A DNA stretch of 64,000 nucleotides from Sipunculus nudus. Its lineage: Eukaryota > Annelida > Sipuncula > Golfingiida > Sipunculidae. Position 1 is the stretch's first letter. The number at the start of each line of letters is the position of its first letter. The stretch is taken from assembly GCA_026874595.1 (NCBI GenBank), contig CM049320.1, forward strand, positions 26,579,214 to 26,643,213. The letters are read 5' to 3'. Below, piece after piece: positions 37,929-46,379 of the stretch. Both the position numbers and the translations under genes were made by a program. Below the pieces are notes generated by a model. It was not told the DNA's origin, did no database searches, and saw only the letters and a program-made list of their open reading frames with translations.

Positions 37929-40900
37929 GACAACTCATGAAGTAGTTGAGAATTTGACATCAAAAGTTAAATGGGATATCTACAAGAAATTTAAGCTTGC
38001 ATAATACGTTGTTAAAATAGAAATGAATTCTAGTAGTCTTTACTTACCCCGTTTACATTTCCCTGGTATATATCCATCCTTGCACGTGCATACCCCTGTT
38101 GTTTCGTGGCATGTGCCACTAATGCATCCTTTACCACACTTTCTTGTGCATTTTGGTCCCCATAACCCCGGCTCACATGAACATGAACCGTTTCCCTGGT
38201 TACATTCACTGTCCATGCATCCAGCTGGACATTGTTTTTCACACATGGGTCCCCATTTACCGGAGAGACAATCACAGGTACCGTCCCGTTGGTGACAGAA
38301 GTTCTCTGTGCACCCAGTACTACATGAATTGTTGCAATAAGATCCCCAACGTCCGGTTTTACAGGTACAAGACCCATCTACTTGGTCACACGTGTCATTG
38401 TTGCAACCGTCTTTACATGTCTTCTCACATTTCGCTCCCCAGTATCCGTTAATACAGGAGCATGAACCATTTTTGCGGTCGCAGTGCCCCGTGCAACCTG
38501 ATGAACATTGCTGAGTGCAGTTATTGCCATACGTCCCATAATCACATTCTATAATAAGATAAAAATAGTGATATAACAGTAAAGTTTAAAGTATAATACA
38601 AATGGAATTTATACTCTATGAACATGAACGACACCAGTGGTATATTCAGAGCTAGATGAAACGTTTACCTGTTATAGCAAAGGTTGTACAAAGGGATTTT
38701 CGTTGTCGCAAGAAATTATATTTAGCTTTTGCCTACTGATTTATTTGAATAAATTGATTAGATATATCATACTTTCATCACATTTCGATGGCTTATATCC
38801 AGACGCACATGCACACAGTCCTGACAACTGGTTGCATGATCCGTTGATACATCCTGCTCCACAAACTTGGCCGCAGTCGTTACCCCATGAACCCTGGTTA
38901 CATAGGCATGATCCATTCTCTCGACTACAGGTGCCATTCTTGCACTGACTGGGGCAACTCTGGTCACAACTATGTCCCCAATGTCCAATCAAACATGAGC
39001 AGGACCCGTCTTTGGGATTGCATACGTCCGCACATCCGGCCGAACAGGAAAGAGAACAGTTGGTTCCATATTTGCCGGGATCACATACTACTGAAATATA
39101 TTAATAACGCCCATGTAAGAAATAATCATAGTTTTGTTATTGTGATTATTTGCTTTTGGAATGGTCTTTTTCCGAACAGCTGACGTGTATTTAAGGGGGA
39201 GGGGGTTAATGTGGCCACTGGTCTCAGGTCAAACACGCTACAAATGACATTTGACAATGAGACGAACAAGAGGTATGAAAATAACTCTCAGTAACAAGAC
39301 CTAGAGCGCTATGAACCTCTTATCACACTGTTTTTCCTTCTTATCGAGATGGGTACATGTACCGTGTTTACTAAAAAATTAGATTAAGGGCCGTCACAGA
39401 GAGGTTGATGGAAATCACAACAGAATTAGCCATAGTTCATTTGTAAATTATATATATACACACATACATATATAGAATCAAATAAATTATATATAAGGCA
39501 GTTGATTTGCTGGCTCTGAAAATGAATATTTGCATTTAGTACGAAGTTTATACTTGCCTTCTGTGCAGTCTGGTGGCTTAAATCCAGTTTTGCAAGAACA
39601 AAATCCAGTTTCTTTGTCACAATTATTGAAACAGTTCTTTGAGCAAATCTGGCTGCAATTATAACCAAAATAACCATCTTTGCATGAACAGGATCGGTCG
39701 CGGACATCACAGTCGTTTAAGCAACCTTTGCTGTTACATTTTCCTCTGCACTCTTCAGTCCAACTAGTAACATTGCTTTTGCAAGCTGAAATTTAGATAA
39801 ATCATAATGAAATATATCATAATCTGATTATGTGTTTCTTTTCAAATTAAGTTAATCAAAGGACAAGACGTGAAAATAAAATTTCATAAAATCCGAAAAA
39901 AAAATTACGTAGTGGATCAGGTAGACAGGCTCCCGACCGGGGATTACAGCTGTGTTGACAGTTTTTTGCACAAGCGAAACAGGTCACGTTCCCTGGCTCT
40001 CCATAATGATTATATTTGCAACCTTAAAGTGTCAATACGCCGTGATTAGTAAAAACCAGAATATAACCGATAAAAACAGATTTATCTTAATTAATACTCG
40101 ACTTAAGTACAGAATGTATATCACGCCTTCTCTTAATCTTTATTATATAATTAAAGGGCATCGACAGTTACTCTACTTCTTTTATAAAATGTATTTGATT
40201 TTTAAGCTTGATATTTCCCAGTAAAACCAGTCATATTTTTCAAATCGAATGCATTCATGATAAAGGAAATTGACCAGCATACTGACCTGGTATTCCATAA
40301 ACAATTACTTTGCATAGACCGAGAGGGACAGGTGCACTTCCTACCCGAACCACAGCTATGCTTTTCCGTATAATTTCTTCATTACAAGTTAGAAACGTAT
40401 CTGCCTCATCGCTTTCCGCACAAGTAAGTGCATTTTCATGCTTATAAATATTCGTTCCATAAAATGTCGCTCCTATAATTCTGTATCTCCCGACGTAGGT
40501 TTCTGATTGAAAAATAAAACAACCAAGTAGTTAGTAATCATCCTGTACTTATACTCCCTATATATGTTTTTGAATTAATGAAGATAAAACATACCATAAA
40601 AAGTTTTGATTGAAATGGTTATGCAAATGATAACAAATGCACACTTGCTCTTAAGTGTTTTAGGCTGCAACAACCAAAACCTTTCCTTTTTAATATTTTT
40701 TCATTTATTTTCATATTTAGATGTTAAAGAGATTGAACTTTTAATATTTGCTATACATAAACATCGATCGCAGGTCAGAAAATAACTGACGGGGACATTT
40801 TTGTGCATTAAATATCATCTTCGTTAAGGAATATACCTGATCTGTCCCTTGCAATTATTCTCACTCCTTGGATTAGATGGGCTGTGCCTAAATCTACCAC

Positions 40901-42382
40901 CCAGAAAGGTGCAATATGGTCATTAGTCAGCGTCTGAAATTGTGGTGGAACATCAGCATAGCATATTTTGCCTCATTTTTCCCTTTTGTAGATGACTGCA
41001 TCGCGTTGTTATTTACAGAGACTGCATTCACTGAAATAAATATTGAATTAACATAACAGAATGATGCCTACATTTTAATATACATCTGATCTAATTTAAA
41101 ACAACAAATAAACGGGATTGAATTAATAGGTAGTACAACTCCATTACGGGATGTCATGTCAAATGATAATTCATACAAAAGTGGCTGCAACATTTACACT
41201 TGAAGGTCCATCCCCCTTTGCATTCCTCCTTTGAGTCACTTAATTTTTTCATGTACCCCTCCACTTCTACTACACTGAGGTTAACCAAGGTTTCAACGTT
41301 GCTGTTGTCCGGGCTTCTTGTTCCTGTTGGGTAACAGCCAGCTTGATCCCAGAGGAATCGGAGGCACTCCATACTATGAGGCCCTTGGTCGTTACATGGG
41401 ACTAAAGCACATGACATTGTAGCGTCAATATATAACCAGTGTGTATAATGTACCAAACGTTGAAAACATTCCCTGAAGCCCAAGCCTAATTTGGCTTATG
41501 ACATCCAATACCTTTATTTCTAAGCCAATTAACCAATTCATCTAAATATTTAGTAAACAGAATAGAAGAAATGCTTCTCCTTGCTGTACATTACTTCTGG
41601 CTCTAAATTTGTCAGATTCGACTGCACCCCATTTATAGGAGACAAGACTCCTCCTTGCTGTACATAATTTCTGGCTTCAAATTTGTCAGATTAGACTCCA
41701 TCCCATTTATAGCAGACAATTAAGAATCATCCTTGCCGTTAATCAGTTCTGGCCTCAAATTTGACAGATTCTATTCCACCTAATGTAGTAACAGAAGTCC
41801 TGTACATATCAATTAGGACCCGATTAACATCAAGCTCATTTTTCGTTTAAGTAATATTTTGAGCAACCCAAGAATATTTTACTTTGTCAAATCAAGGAGA
41901 TAAAACTGGTGAACCATTCAATATGTAATATCCTATTGCTTCCTTTAGGAACACTGTTCAAGTCAGTTCAGTGGCCATTTTTAATTGGAATTTTTAAGTT
42001 TATCCACAGTCTTAAAATTGATCACAATATTGAGTATCTTACTCAGCTAACTAGATAGATAACCCAATAACTATCATAAAACGCGAGATCACCCTTACTG
42101 TCTTTATGTATTAGCACAATTACATATGTATTCATATCTTTGGGAATTTATAAATCATTGATTGAAAAAGATACAGACGATCACAGTCCCGAAATATACG
42201 GTCAGGCTCAAATATTTCTGCTATTAGATTTTTCCACTTTTTAAGAAATGCATGCCCTTTAGACATCTGATATATAAACGCAGAATTTAATATTTGCATT
42301 CGTAACGATGAAGCTTACCTTCATTCGCAAGAGTGCGGCGCAGAATATGGAGCAACAAAAATACAAATGTTGAAGGCGTCAT
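25830..42382 (-). CDS. receptor-type protein tyrosine phosphatase with discoidin-like and EGF-like ectodomain
   Basis: Gene-level entry for a 26-exon model, about 1,286 residues if the frameshifted EGF exon at 35759-36254 is skipped. Order: signal peptide (1-21), a Cys-containing module (22-89), a discoidin/fucolectin-like domain (about 90-225), EGF-like repeats (226-612), one TM helix (about 620-642), a basic juxtamembrane region, D1 phosphatase (about 740-1027) and D2 (about 1028-1286). D1 keeps [18 protein letters not shown] and the Q-loop, so it should hydrolyse phosphotyrosine. D2 has [10 protein letters not shown] but LPG in place of WPD, so it is probably weak or regulatory. Neighbouring phases agree throughout except for frameshifts in exon 3 and in one duplicated EGF exon. 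Ligand and pathway are unknown. Similar EGF-rich receptor phosphatases are expanded in bivalves (family knowledge). Confidence 0.85.
25901..26006 (-). repeat. 54-bp tandem duplication across an RPTP splice acceptor
   Basis: The segment starting GGTCCTAAAATGAAA at 25901 recurs at 25955 with about one mismatch. On the minus strand this duplicates the polypyrimidine/acceptor TTTCATTTTAG|GACC of the last RPTP exon. Confidence 0.8.
26578..26713 (-). CDS. RPTP D2 exon (degenerate catalytic loop)
   Basis: 136 nt; acceptor cgttttag, donor gtaagt. With the previous exon it gives [15 protein letters not shown]: the CX5R spacing is kept but usual small residues are replaced by Phe and Glu. Ends SRPQLVNSA. 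Confidence 0.82.
27239..27387 (-). CDS. RPTP D2 exon (LPG replaces WPD)
   Basis: 149 nt, phase 0 to 2; acceptor cttggcag, donor gtgggt. Encodes [19 protein letters not shown] and ends ILVHC plus a split Arg codon. The WPD position reads LPG, so D2 lacks the general-acid Asp. Confidence 0.82.
27763..27876 (-). CDS. RPTP D2 exon (YWEED)
   Basis: 38 codons, phase 0 to 0; acceptor tattttag, donor gtaaac. Encodes [18 protein letters not shown] through DFQYVHR; D2 of other RPTPs has a similar Y-W-P/E stretch here. Confidence 0.8.
28152..28280 (-). CDS. RPTP D2 exon ([15 protein letters not shown])
   Basis: 43 codons, phase 0 to 0; acceptor tttttacag, donor gtattt. Encodes [25 protein letters not shown] and ALSEPGQE, standard D2 core elements. 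Confidence 0.84.
28667..28840 (-). CDS. RPTP D2 exon (pTyr loop region)
   Basis: 58 codons, phase 0 to 0; acceptor tttttcaag, donor gtaggt. Encodes [10 protein letters not shown], then [14 protein letters not shown] (D2 version of the NR loop) and DYINAVFVN. Confidence 0.82.
28976..29033. repeat. (TA)n microsatellite in RPTP intron
   Basis: Nearly pure TA dinucleotides, about 55 bp. Confidence 0.9.
29506..29634 (-). CDS. RPTP D1/D2 linker exon
   Basis: 43 codons, phase 0 to 0; acceptor gaatgcag, donor gtaagc. Encodes [20 protein letters not shown] and a Tyr-containing segment ([12 protein letters not shown]) leading into D2. Confidence 0.82.
30215..30445 (+). mobile_element. tRNA-derived SINE, copy A
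   Basis: A-box-like GTAGCTCAGTTGCCAGAGC and B-box-like GGACTCTATTCCC at tRNA spacing, then a tail containing CCAGCATGGC, (CT)n and (TA)n. Not a functional tRNA: no closing acceptor stem is apparent. Sits in an RPTP intron, antisense to the gene. Confidence 0.65.
30494..30629 (-). CDS. RPTP D1 exon (AGVGRTG, Q loop)
   Basis: 136 nt; acceptor ttttacag. Completes [12 protein letters not shown] and ends with [11 protein letters not shown], including the Q-loop Gln. The donor that gives the expected protein join is gtcggt, a weak GT site, so this boundary is slightly uncertain. Confidence 0.83.
31099..31247 (-). CDS. RPTP D1 exon (WPD loop and start of catalytic loop)
   Basis: 149 nt, phase 0 to 2; acceptor atgttgtag, donor gtagtc. 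Encodes [14 protein letters not shown] with the general-acid Asp intact and ends at TVVHC, the catalytic Cys. The Ser that follows is split (AG|T) with the next exon. Confidence 0.87.
31453..31581 (-). CDS. RPTP D1 exon (KCERYWP)
   Basis: 43 codons, phase 0 to 0; acceptor ttataacag, donor gtaatc. Encodes [20 protein letters not shown] and the following strand and helix up to TLELQK; KCxxYWP is diagnostic of classical PTPs. Confidence 0.85.
31772..31869 (-). CDS. RPTP D1 exon (AAQGP / MLWEQ)
   Basis: 98 nt, phase 1 to 0; acceptor ataattcag, donor gtaaac. Encodes [20 protein letters not shown] and a SLKENEK end, the conserved D1 helix and strand. Confidence 0.83.
32043..32079 (-). CDS. RPTP D1 micro-exon ([12 protein letters not shown])
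   Basis: 37 nt, phase 0 to 1; acceptor aactag, donor gtatgc. Encodes [12 protein letters not shown], which joins to [10 protein letters not shown] in the next exon to give the classical AAQGP motif. Confidence 0.82.
32398..32474 (-). CDS. RPTP D1 exon (YDHSRV / YINANFID)
   Basis: 77 nt; acceptor gaatttgcag, donor gtcagt. Encodes [20 protein letters not shown] and ANFID, both core PTP motifs. Its acceptor lies within about 15 nt of the (TA)n tail of a SINE. Confidence 0.83.
32486..32690 (-). mobile_element. tRNA-derived SINE, copy B
   Basis: On the minus strand: A-box region CATAGTGGTTTTAGCAGCCG, B-box region GGGTTCCATACCC, CCAGCATGGC, then (TG)n and (TA)n. Same orientation as the RPTP gene. 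Its (TA)n tail ends about 15 nt before the acceptor of the exon at 32398-32474. Confidence 0.65.
32778..32946 (+). mobile_element. tRNA-derived SINE, copy C
   Basis: GTAGCTTAGTGGTTAAAGC (A box) and a GATCATGGGAACCGAC B-box region, then a (CT)n(TA)n tail. It forms an inverted pair with copy B about 90 bp away. Confidence 0.62.
33280..33367 (-). CDS. RPTP D1 exon (pTyr loop NRFKN)
   Basis: 88 nt, phase 0 to 1; acceptor aaatctgcag, donor gtacgt. Encodes [10 protein letters not shown] and [10 protein letters not shown], the phosphotyrosine-recognition loop of D1. The split Tyr codon (T|AT) continues in the next exon as YDHSRV. Confidence 0.83.
33624..33880 (-). CDS. RPTP juxtamembrane exon leading into D1
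   Basis: 257 nt; acceptor ttcctatag, donor gtaggt. Starts with a Lys-rich segment ([11 protein letters not shown]), then an acidic stretch with NTYENC, and ends in [20 protein letters not shown], the helix before the phosphatase core. Confidence 0.8.
34120..34154 (-). CDS. RPTP juxtamembrane micro-exon
   Basis: 35 nt, phase 2 to 1; acceptor ttgctttcag, donor gtaaac. Encodes [12 protein letters not shown], a basic stretch just inside the membrane. It links the TM exon and the next exon in perfect phase. Confidence 0.7.
34374..34482 (-). CDS. RPTP transmembrane exon (functional copy)
   Basis: 109 nt, phase 1 in and phase 2 out; acceptor ctccccag, donor gtaaag. Encodes [20 protein letters not shown] and GIGVLLCLR, a single membrane helix followed by Arg. 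It is the only one of three TM exon copies with both splice sites. A GC-rich transposon lies just upstream in the intron. Confidence 0.82.
34502..35640. other. RPTP intron with GC-rich transposon between (TA)n tracts
   Basis: (TA)n at about 34502-34560, the element at 34563-35413, more (TA)n at about 35414-35450 and 35553-35626. A CAGTGACACCTCG pogo-like end lies at about 35461. Confidence 0.6.
34563..35413. mobile_element. 851-bp GC-rich element with 17-bp perfect TIRs
   Basis: Perfect inverted ends GAGCCCTGCGCGGGCCA. Many subterminal GCGGGTGCGGGTTAAA / ACCCGCCCC motifs and a less GC-rich centre with (GT)n(GA)n at about 34847-34899. It sits in (TA)n, so the target duplication cannot be read. 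No coding capacity; a hAT-type non-autonomous element is the best guess. Confidence 0.7.
35759..36254 (-). CDS. RPTP EGF exon copy 1 (5-nt deletion, frameshifted)
   Basis: 496 nt against 501 for exon 8; acceptor gattttag and donor gtaagt are kept. Compared with exon 8 the codons after GCHN lack five bases, near 36104-36110. The first third ([12 protein letters not shown]) and the rest ([12 protein letters not shown] to [12 protein letters not shown]) are therefore in different frames. Apart from this lesion it is well preserved. Either this copy is newly dead or the lesion is an assembly or allelic error. Confidence 0.6.
36296..36368 (-). pseudogene. relic TM exon (copy 2)
   Basis: Shorter and more decayed relative of the functional TM exon. 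It keeps [10 protein letters not shown] but has an internal deletion and no donor, and it is fused to intron sequence upstream of the EGF copy at 35759-36254. Confidence 0.65.
36400..36460. repeat. (TA)n microsatellite in duplicated cassette
   Basis: About 60 bp of TA. A similar tract lies at about 37566-37600 at the equivalent place in the next cassette copy. Confidence 0.9.
36904..37364 (-). pseudogene. decayed EGF exon (copy 2)
   Basis: Aligns to exon 8 but is 461 nt rather than 501. It has a 1-nt insertion after the CDSK codons, an in-frame TAG in the third EGF unit, and deletions that remove Cys residues. The acceptor and a donor (gtaagt) remain, so it could still be spliced in, but it would stop translation. 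Confidence 0.75.
37405..37489 (-). pseudogene. relic TM exon (copy 3)
   Basis: Encodes [20 protein letters not shown], clearly related to the functional TM exon at 34374-34482. The splice donor is gone: where the functional exon has CTTAAG|gtaaag, this copy runs into sequence resembling the intron upstream of the EGF exon. It lies only about 40 nt before the next EGF copy. Confidence 0.72.
38048..38548 (-). CDS. RPTP exon 8 (EGF exon copy 3, intact)
   Basis: 501 nt with no break, phase 1 to 1; acceptor tattatag, donor gtaagt. Encodes 167 residues of EGF-like repeats: [48 protein letters not shown] and [12 protein letters not shown]. It is the only one of three tandem copies with an open frame. 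Its exit phase fits the TM exon at 34374-34482, so it may splice there directly. Confidence 0.82.
38773..39090 (-). CDS. RPTP exon 7 (EGF-like repeats)
   Basis: 318 nt, phase 1 to 1; acceptor atatttcag, donor gtatga. Encodes 105 residues with [24 protein letters not shown] and [12 protein letters not shown], the C-x-C-x5-G-x2-C pattern of laminin/MEGF-type EGF repeats. Confidence 0.8.
39558..39785 (-). CDS. RPTP exon 6 (EGF-like repeats, GC donor)
   Basis: 228 nt, phase 1 to 1; acceptor aatttcag. Encodes two Cys-rich units including [12 protein letters not shown] and [12 protein letters not shown]. The only donor that keeps phase 1 is GAAG|gcaagt, a GC-AG type with otherwise strong consensus. 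Confidence 0.72.
39909..40022 (-). CDS. RPTP exon 5 (Cys-rich, EGF-like start)
   Basis: 114 nt, phase 1 to 1; donor gtaatt. Encodes [20 protein letters not shown] and a CQHSC pair. The first EGF-like half follows the discoidin domain directly. The acceptor (cactttaag) has a weak pyrimidine tract. Confidence 0.68.
40287..40502 (-). CDS. RPTP exon 4 (second half of discoidin-like domain)
   Basis: 216 nt, phase 1 to 1; acceptor ttcaatcag, donor gtcagt. Encodes [16 protein letters not shown] through [13 protein letters not shown]. The beta-rich pattern and the closing LC-x-V-x-VYG strand fit the end of a discoidin/fucolectin-like domain, which in other proteins binds carbohydrate. Sugar binding here is only inferred. 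Confidence 0.75.
40837..41030 (-). CDS. RPTP exon 3 (first half of discoidin-like domain, frameshifted)
   Basis: 194 nt, acceptor ttatttcag, donor gtatat. The 5' part reads [17 protein letters not shown] in phase with exon 2. The 3' part reads [18 protein letters not shown] in another frame, which matches exon 4. A phase-1 to phase-1 exon needs a length divisible by three, so one base is missing or two are extra, near 40957-40965. A separate short exon using the internal cag at about 40933 is the alternative. The VVDLG motif is typical of fucolectin/F5-8C-like folds. Confidence 0.6.
41198..41401 (-). CDS. RPTP exon 2 (unnamed Cys-containing module)
   Basis: 204 nt, phase 1 to 1; acceptor tgctttag, donor gtaaat. 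Encodes a compact module with [12 protein letters not shown] near its start and EECKGGW near its end. The C-x4-W-x3-GC pattern recurs in molluscan secreted proteins as I recall them, but I know no formal domain name. It sits directly before the discoidin-like domain. Confidence 0.7.
41480..42260 (-). pseudogene. decayed non-LTR reverse transcriptase fragment in RPTP intron 1
   Basis: Minus-strand translations in shifting frames give RT-like pieces in the right order: [37 protein letters not shown] and [14 protein letters not shown] followed by RNKGIGC. These resemble the PVHKKGD, GVRQG and LSPILF..YINDL parts of LINE reverse transcriptases. Many stops and frameshifts; clearly dead. Confidence 0.6.
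41571..41775. repeat. three diverged tandem copies of about 73-80 bp
   Basis: CTCCTTGCTGTACAT followed by CAAATTTGTCAGATT recurs at about 41577 and 41650, with a weaker third copy at about 41731. It lies inside the RT relic, so a segment of the dead element was amplified. Confidence 0.6.
42319..42382 (-). CDS. RPTP exon 1 (signal peptide)
   Basis: Starts at ATG (42380-42382) and encodes [20 protein letters not shown], a hydrophobic core with small residues before a likely cleavage near LA|NE. Donor gtaagc; ends phase 1, matching exon 2. Confidence 0.75.
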
Positions 42383-44924
42383 ATTGATAATCCGTCATGT
42401 GCAACTAGGTGACAGTAAATTTCATACTCTAAGGCCAAAGATGCACCTGCAATTAACTCATTAATAAGAACCGTATTTGTGAGGTAAGTTGGCTTATATC
42501 CCTTCCCAAAGCTAAAAAGTATATTTTATATATTTCTTTCTTAAATAGAAACCTACATAACCATAAGTAATAGAAATTGTTTTACAATAATAATCTTTTC
42601 AAAATTGACATATGATCCTTGAATCATAATGGTTTACTAACTGTAAAGTGAATTAATTTGAATTAAAAAAAATTACACAAACAAGCAGGGCGGTAATAAA
42701 ACTTACGTTTAAACTATACGCGCCACATTATTTTCCTTTTTTGACTGCAACATATAAATTCTACACGAGATAGAAGCGCTGACATATCAAACAAACAGAT
42801 AAAATGAGATTTGGTCAGTGAATGATCATTTAAAAATATAAATGAACCTGATCATTGAATAATCTTTATCCTGGCAGCATCTTTCAGGTGTCTGAAATGT
42901 AGAAATCTTGTTATGATATACATAATGTTAAGGCACATTGAACATCCTGTACACGTTAATTACGAACGCGTGAACAATAGTGCAACAATAATAAAGAAAA
43001 CTGAGATAAAGTCAACATGCACATATTGTGACTTCCTCAATTAATACTGACAGGATTCCTAACAGGCCATGCTTTTCTTATGGTCTGACCACATATCAAG
43101 AGTACGACAAGAAGATAAACCACAGATACCCTCCACAAAGCAGGACCCATTACTTACCTCGTCGGTATTTGAATGGAAGTTAGGTGCCACACGAAATAGC
43201 TTGCTGAGCAGCAGCACGTGTGTAAAGCGGGGCATTAAGGAAGTAAACATAGAATAATATCACCCTCGTAGACCATTGACGGTCTCCTGAATATTAACAA
43301 TGCAGGGTCTATTCGCACTGATTCGCGCTCCAGCCTGCACAATTTTTTTTTGTAATTCTAGATTTAACATGCCGTAAAATATGATACTCTAATACAAATA
43401 TAAAACACACACACAAATATATTAGCGTGTGCATAAAGTACTTATTATTGCTTCCCATACTATTTCAATACGAGTATTCACTATCGATGACAGATACATC
43501 AGTGTCAAATCTTGCATGGGCTAGAGTACCAGACAATATCATGATAAGCAATTTATCGTTCGTGTCATTCGCTCGCTAAATTAATGGCCTTCTGTCTATG
43601 TTCTGTATACCTGTAAAAATTAGAGTAAATAATACATCATACAATTATCAATTAAATTGCATACAATAGACACTCTAAAAGGTTACCTATTACTTGTTTA
43701 TAGCTTATATTCCCACCCGTTATTAACATATTATGGAAACGTATAATGGACATAATTATATACTAAAGGAAGCATATTGCCACTTTCAAAGTCTACATTC
43801 CAACATTTTATTTTACACACACAAACACAATTTTACTTAAAAGATTTCTTGTATACAGGCTTGTATTTGTCAACGGTTTTGTGATTTCACATGTATGTTA
43901 GTGTTTTTACTAGTAACCTAATGTTCATGTTATCGGCTGTTTACTACAATATATGTATGAAAAACGATTTATACCCATTACACTACATTCCTCAAAATGC
44001 CCTCTATCGCGACTCAGCTGGGCTTACTATTCCAATATAAACCTGCTAAGTCGTGTATTCACAGCTAGACAAATACGAGCCCTCTGCTACAAAAACAAGG
44101 AAGTACCATAGTAAATTTCAAAGCTCTCTAAAACAGATACTTTGATATACAAAAATATCAGGACATAACCTGATGTGGTAGAAAGAATGTGGACAATAAT
44201 GCATACTGTAAGAAATAAAACGATTCAATCAAACACTCGATACTAACCTAGCTCTTATGCATATTTATATTTACTTTATTTCACCCATACAGTCCATCAT
44301 ATATAAACAAGTACACATATTACACGAAACATAGCATGGTAGCAGGGCATTCCTCAAACATCAGTGCCACCCAGCGGAATTTGACAAAACAAAATACTGT
44401 ACTAATTTTGTTTAACATATAAGACCGATATGTGACAAAAATATGTCAATTACACATAATCCATTATCTTGATTAAAAAATCAACATTAGACTTTCACAC
44501 TTTTCATACCGGCTATTTCCGCCAGAACGGTGTGTGTTCATCCCCGTTCTTGTGTTTGTGCGTTTGTTCAAAATTGTACACACGATAACTTATTAAAAAA
44601 AGAAATGCTTATATTATACTTATTAATTCAACCAAATGTCTAACCTTTTAAGTTCTAACTTAATTATATATCAAAATCACTAAGAATATCAACTCAGATA
44701 CGTTGGTACCAAAGCTATTTGATGTAAATATAAGCATCCAATCTACAGTTAAATGGTCTACCAGCTTACCCTTGTAATTTTGACTATACATATATACATA
44801 TAAAGCTCTTATCTCTTCAGATGTTAATGTTAGGGTACTGAGAATTGGGAAAGACACAGACAAGGAAGTGACACACCTCCATTTGCTGACTTCCATTCAT
44901 GCGTTCAATAAACCGAAGCACTAT

Positions 44925-44968
<44 letters not shown>

Positions 44969-44978
44969 GCCTACTCAG

Positions 44979-45036
<58 letters not shown>

Positions 45037-46379
45037 TGACCAGCACTCATAATCCCTAGTGACACCTGGTGGTGCTTTGTGAAACCCGTTTTTCTGATTA
45101 AAAGTGTTATGTAATGCATTGATCGTTACTTATTTGATTAATATTACGGCTCATTTTGTCGAAGCTACTTACTCCAATTTCCAAAATTAAATAAAATGTT
45201 ACATAAACCTGATTACATAGACCTGAAAGAACACAATGCAGAATGAACACGCACAAATACTGTGTGAGAGAATATTTAATATATATTCAATCATTCTAAA
45301 CAATGAAACGTCTGATAATAATGGAGGCTGTAAGTCCTTTCTACTGCATTGATCTTTTCTTATTTGATTTATTCCACGGCTCATTTTTGCGAAGCTACTT
45401 ATTCAGTTTCATATTTTTAAAAATTAAATAAAAATGTTACAAAAACCTGATAACATAGGTTAATATAACATAATATAACATATTAATGGAGGGTGTCAGA
45501 CACAAGACCTCAACAAATTTTATCAGGCAAGCCAGCAATACATGCAATAAAAAATAACCAACTATTTCTCATGAGCAGGATCTTTGCTGATTTGACATAA
45601 ATACAAAACATGTATGCAAAGTGTTTTTCGGGTTGCTTATAGAGAAATAATAGTTACAAAAGACGAAAATCTGAGGAAAAGTTTAAGTTGGGAAACACAA
45701 GTAACATAGCATTTTCAATTTTATGCAATGGTATTAATAAAAGTGATTGCCCTTTCATATTAATTCGACGTAAAGGTAGGACAGGCTTTATCACGAACAA
45801 ACATGGCTGACTCATGTCTTGTGTCACTGAACTAATAGCCATCGACAGTCTGCATTAGTCTTATAATCTCTGTTAACTTGGGAACATAGAAATTGCTTTA
45901 ATAGCCGACTACTTATAATATAACCTTTAAGAATGACACAAGTTCGAGGAGTTGCCTGAAGAAGGCCACAGGAACAACACAATTGTGTGCGGGAAAAAGA
46001 GTTGCAAAAAATTGTGTATGTAACGTGTTTCAACATTTATTATAACTTCTTCTAATTATTGTAAATTCTTTTATTTGAAAACCTGAGTATAAACAAAAAA
46101 TCCTGTAACAAAAAGTACAGAAACTTAATTCAACGTTCCTGTTGAACAAATATAACAAATCAAATCAAATACAATGTATTATTAGACAGATTGAACATAT
46201 AATCACATTTGTTTAACCTTGGTAATTAAAAATACTTCTGATTTCATTTTGACAAAATATAAAATATTGTCCGAATTCAGAGAATTTCCAATTTTTGAAT
46301 GACAATCACTTTGACTCCTGTACAAATACGTGTAGTGTGTTATGATAAGTTTTGACCATTTGAACATTAACGTCAGTAC
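42383..46379. other. upstream flank of RPTP, no gene seen
   Basis: AT-rich. Contains (TA)n tracts at about 44930-44966 and 44982-45034 and a direct repeat at 45115-45460. Any 5' UTR exon or promoter of RPTP could lie here, but I see no decisive signal. Confidence 0.4.
45115..45460. repeat. direct repeat, two copies about 229 bp apart
   Basis: TGCATTGATC...TTATTTGAT...CGGCTCATTTT...CGAAGCTACTTA...ATAAA...TGTTAC...CCTGA recurs at about 45115 and 45344 with moderate divergence. Confidence 0.6.
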
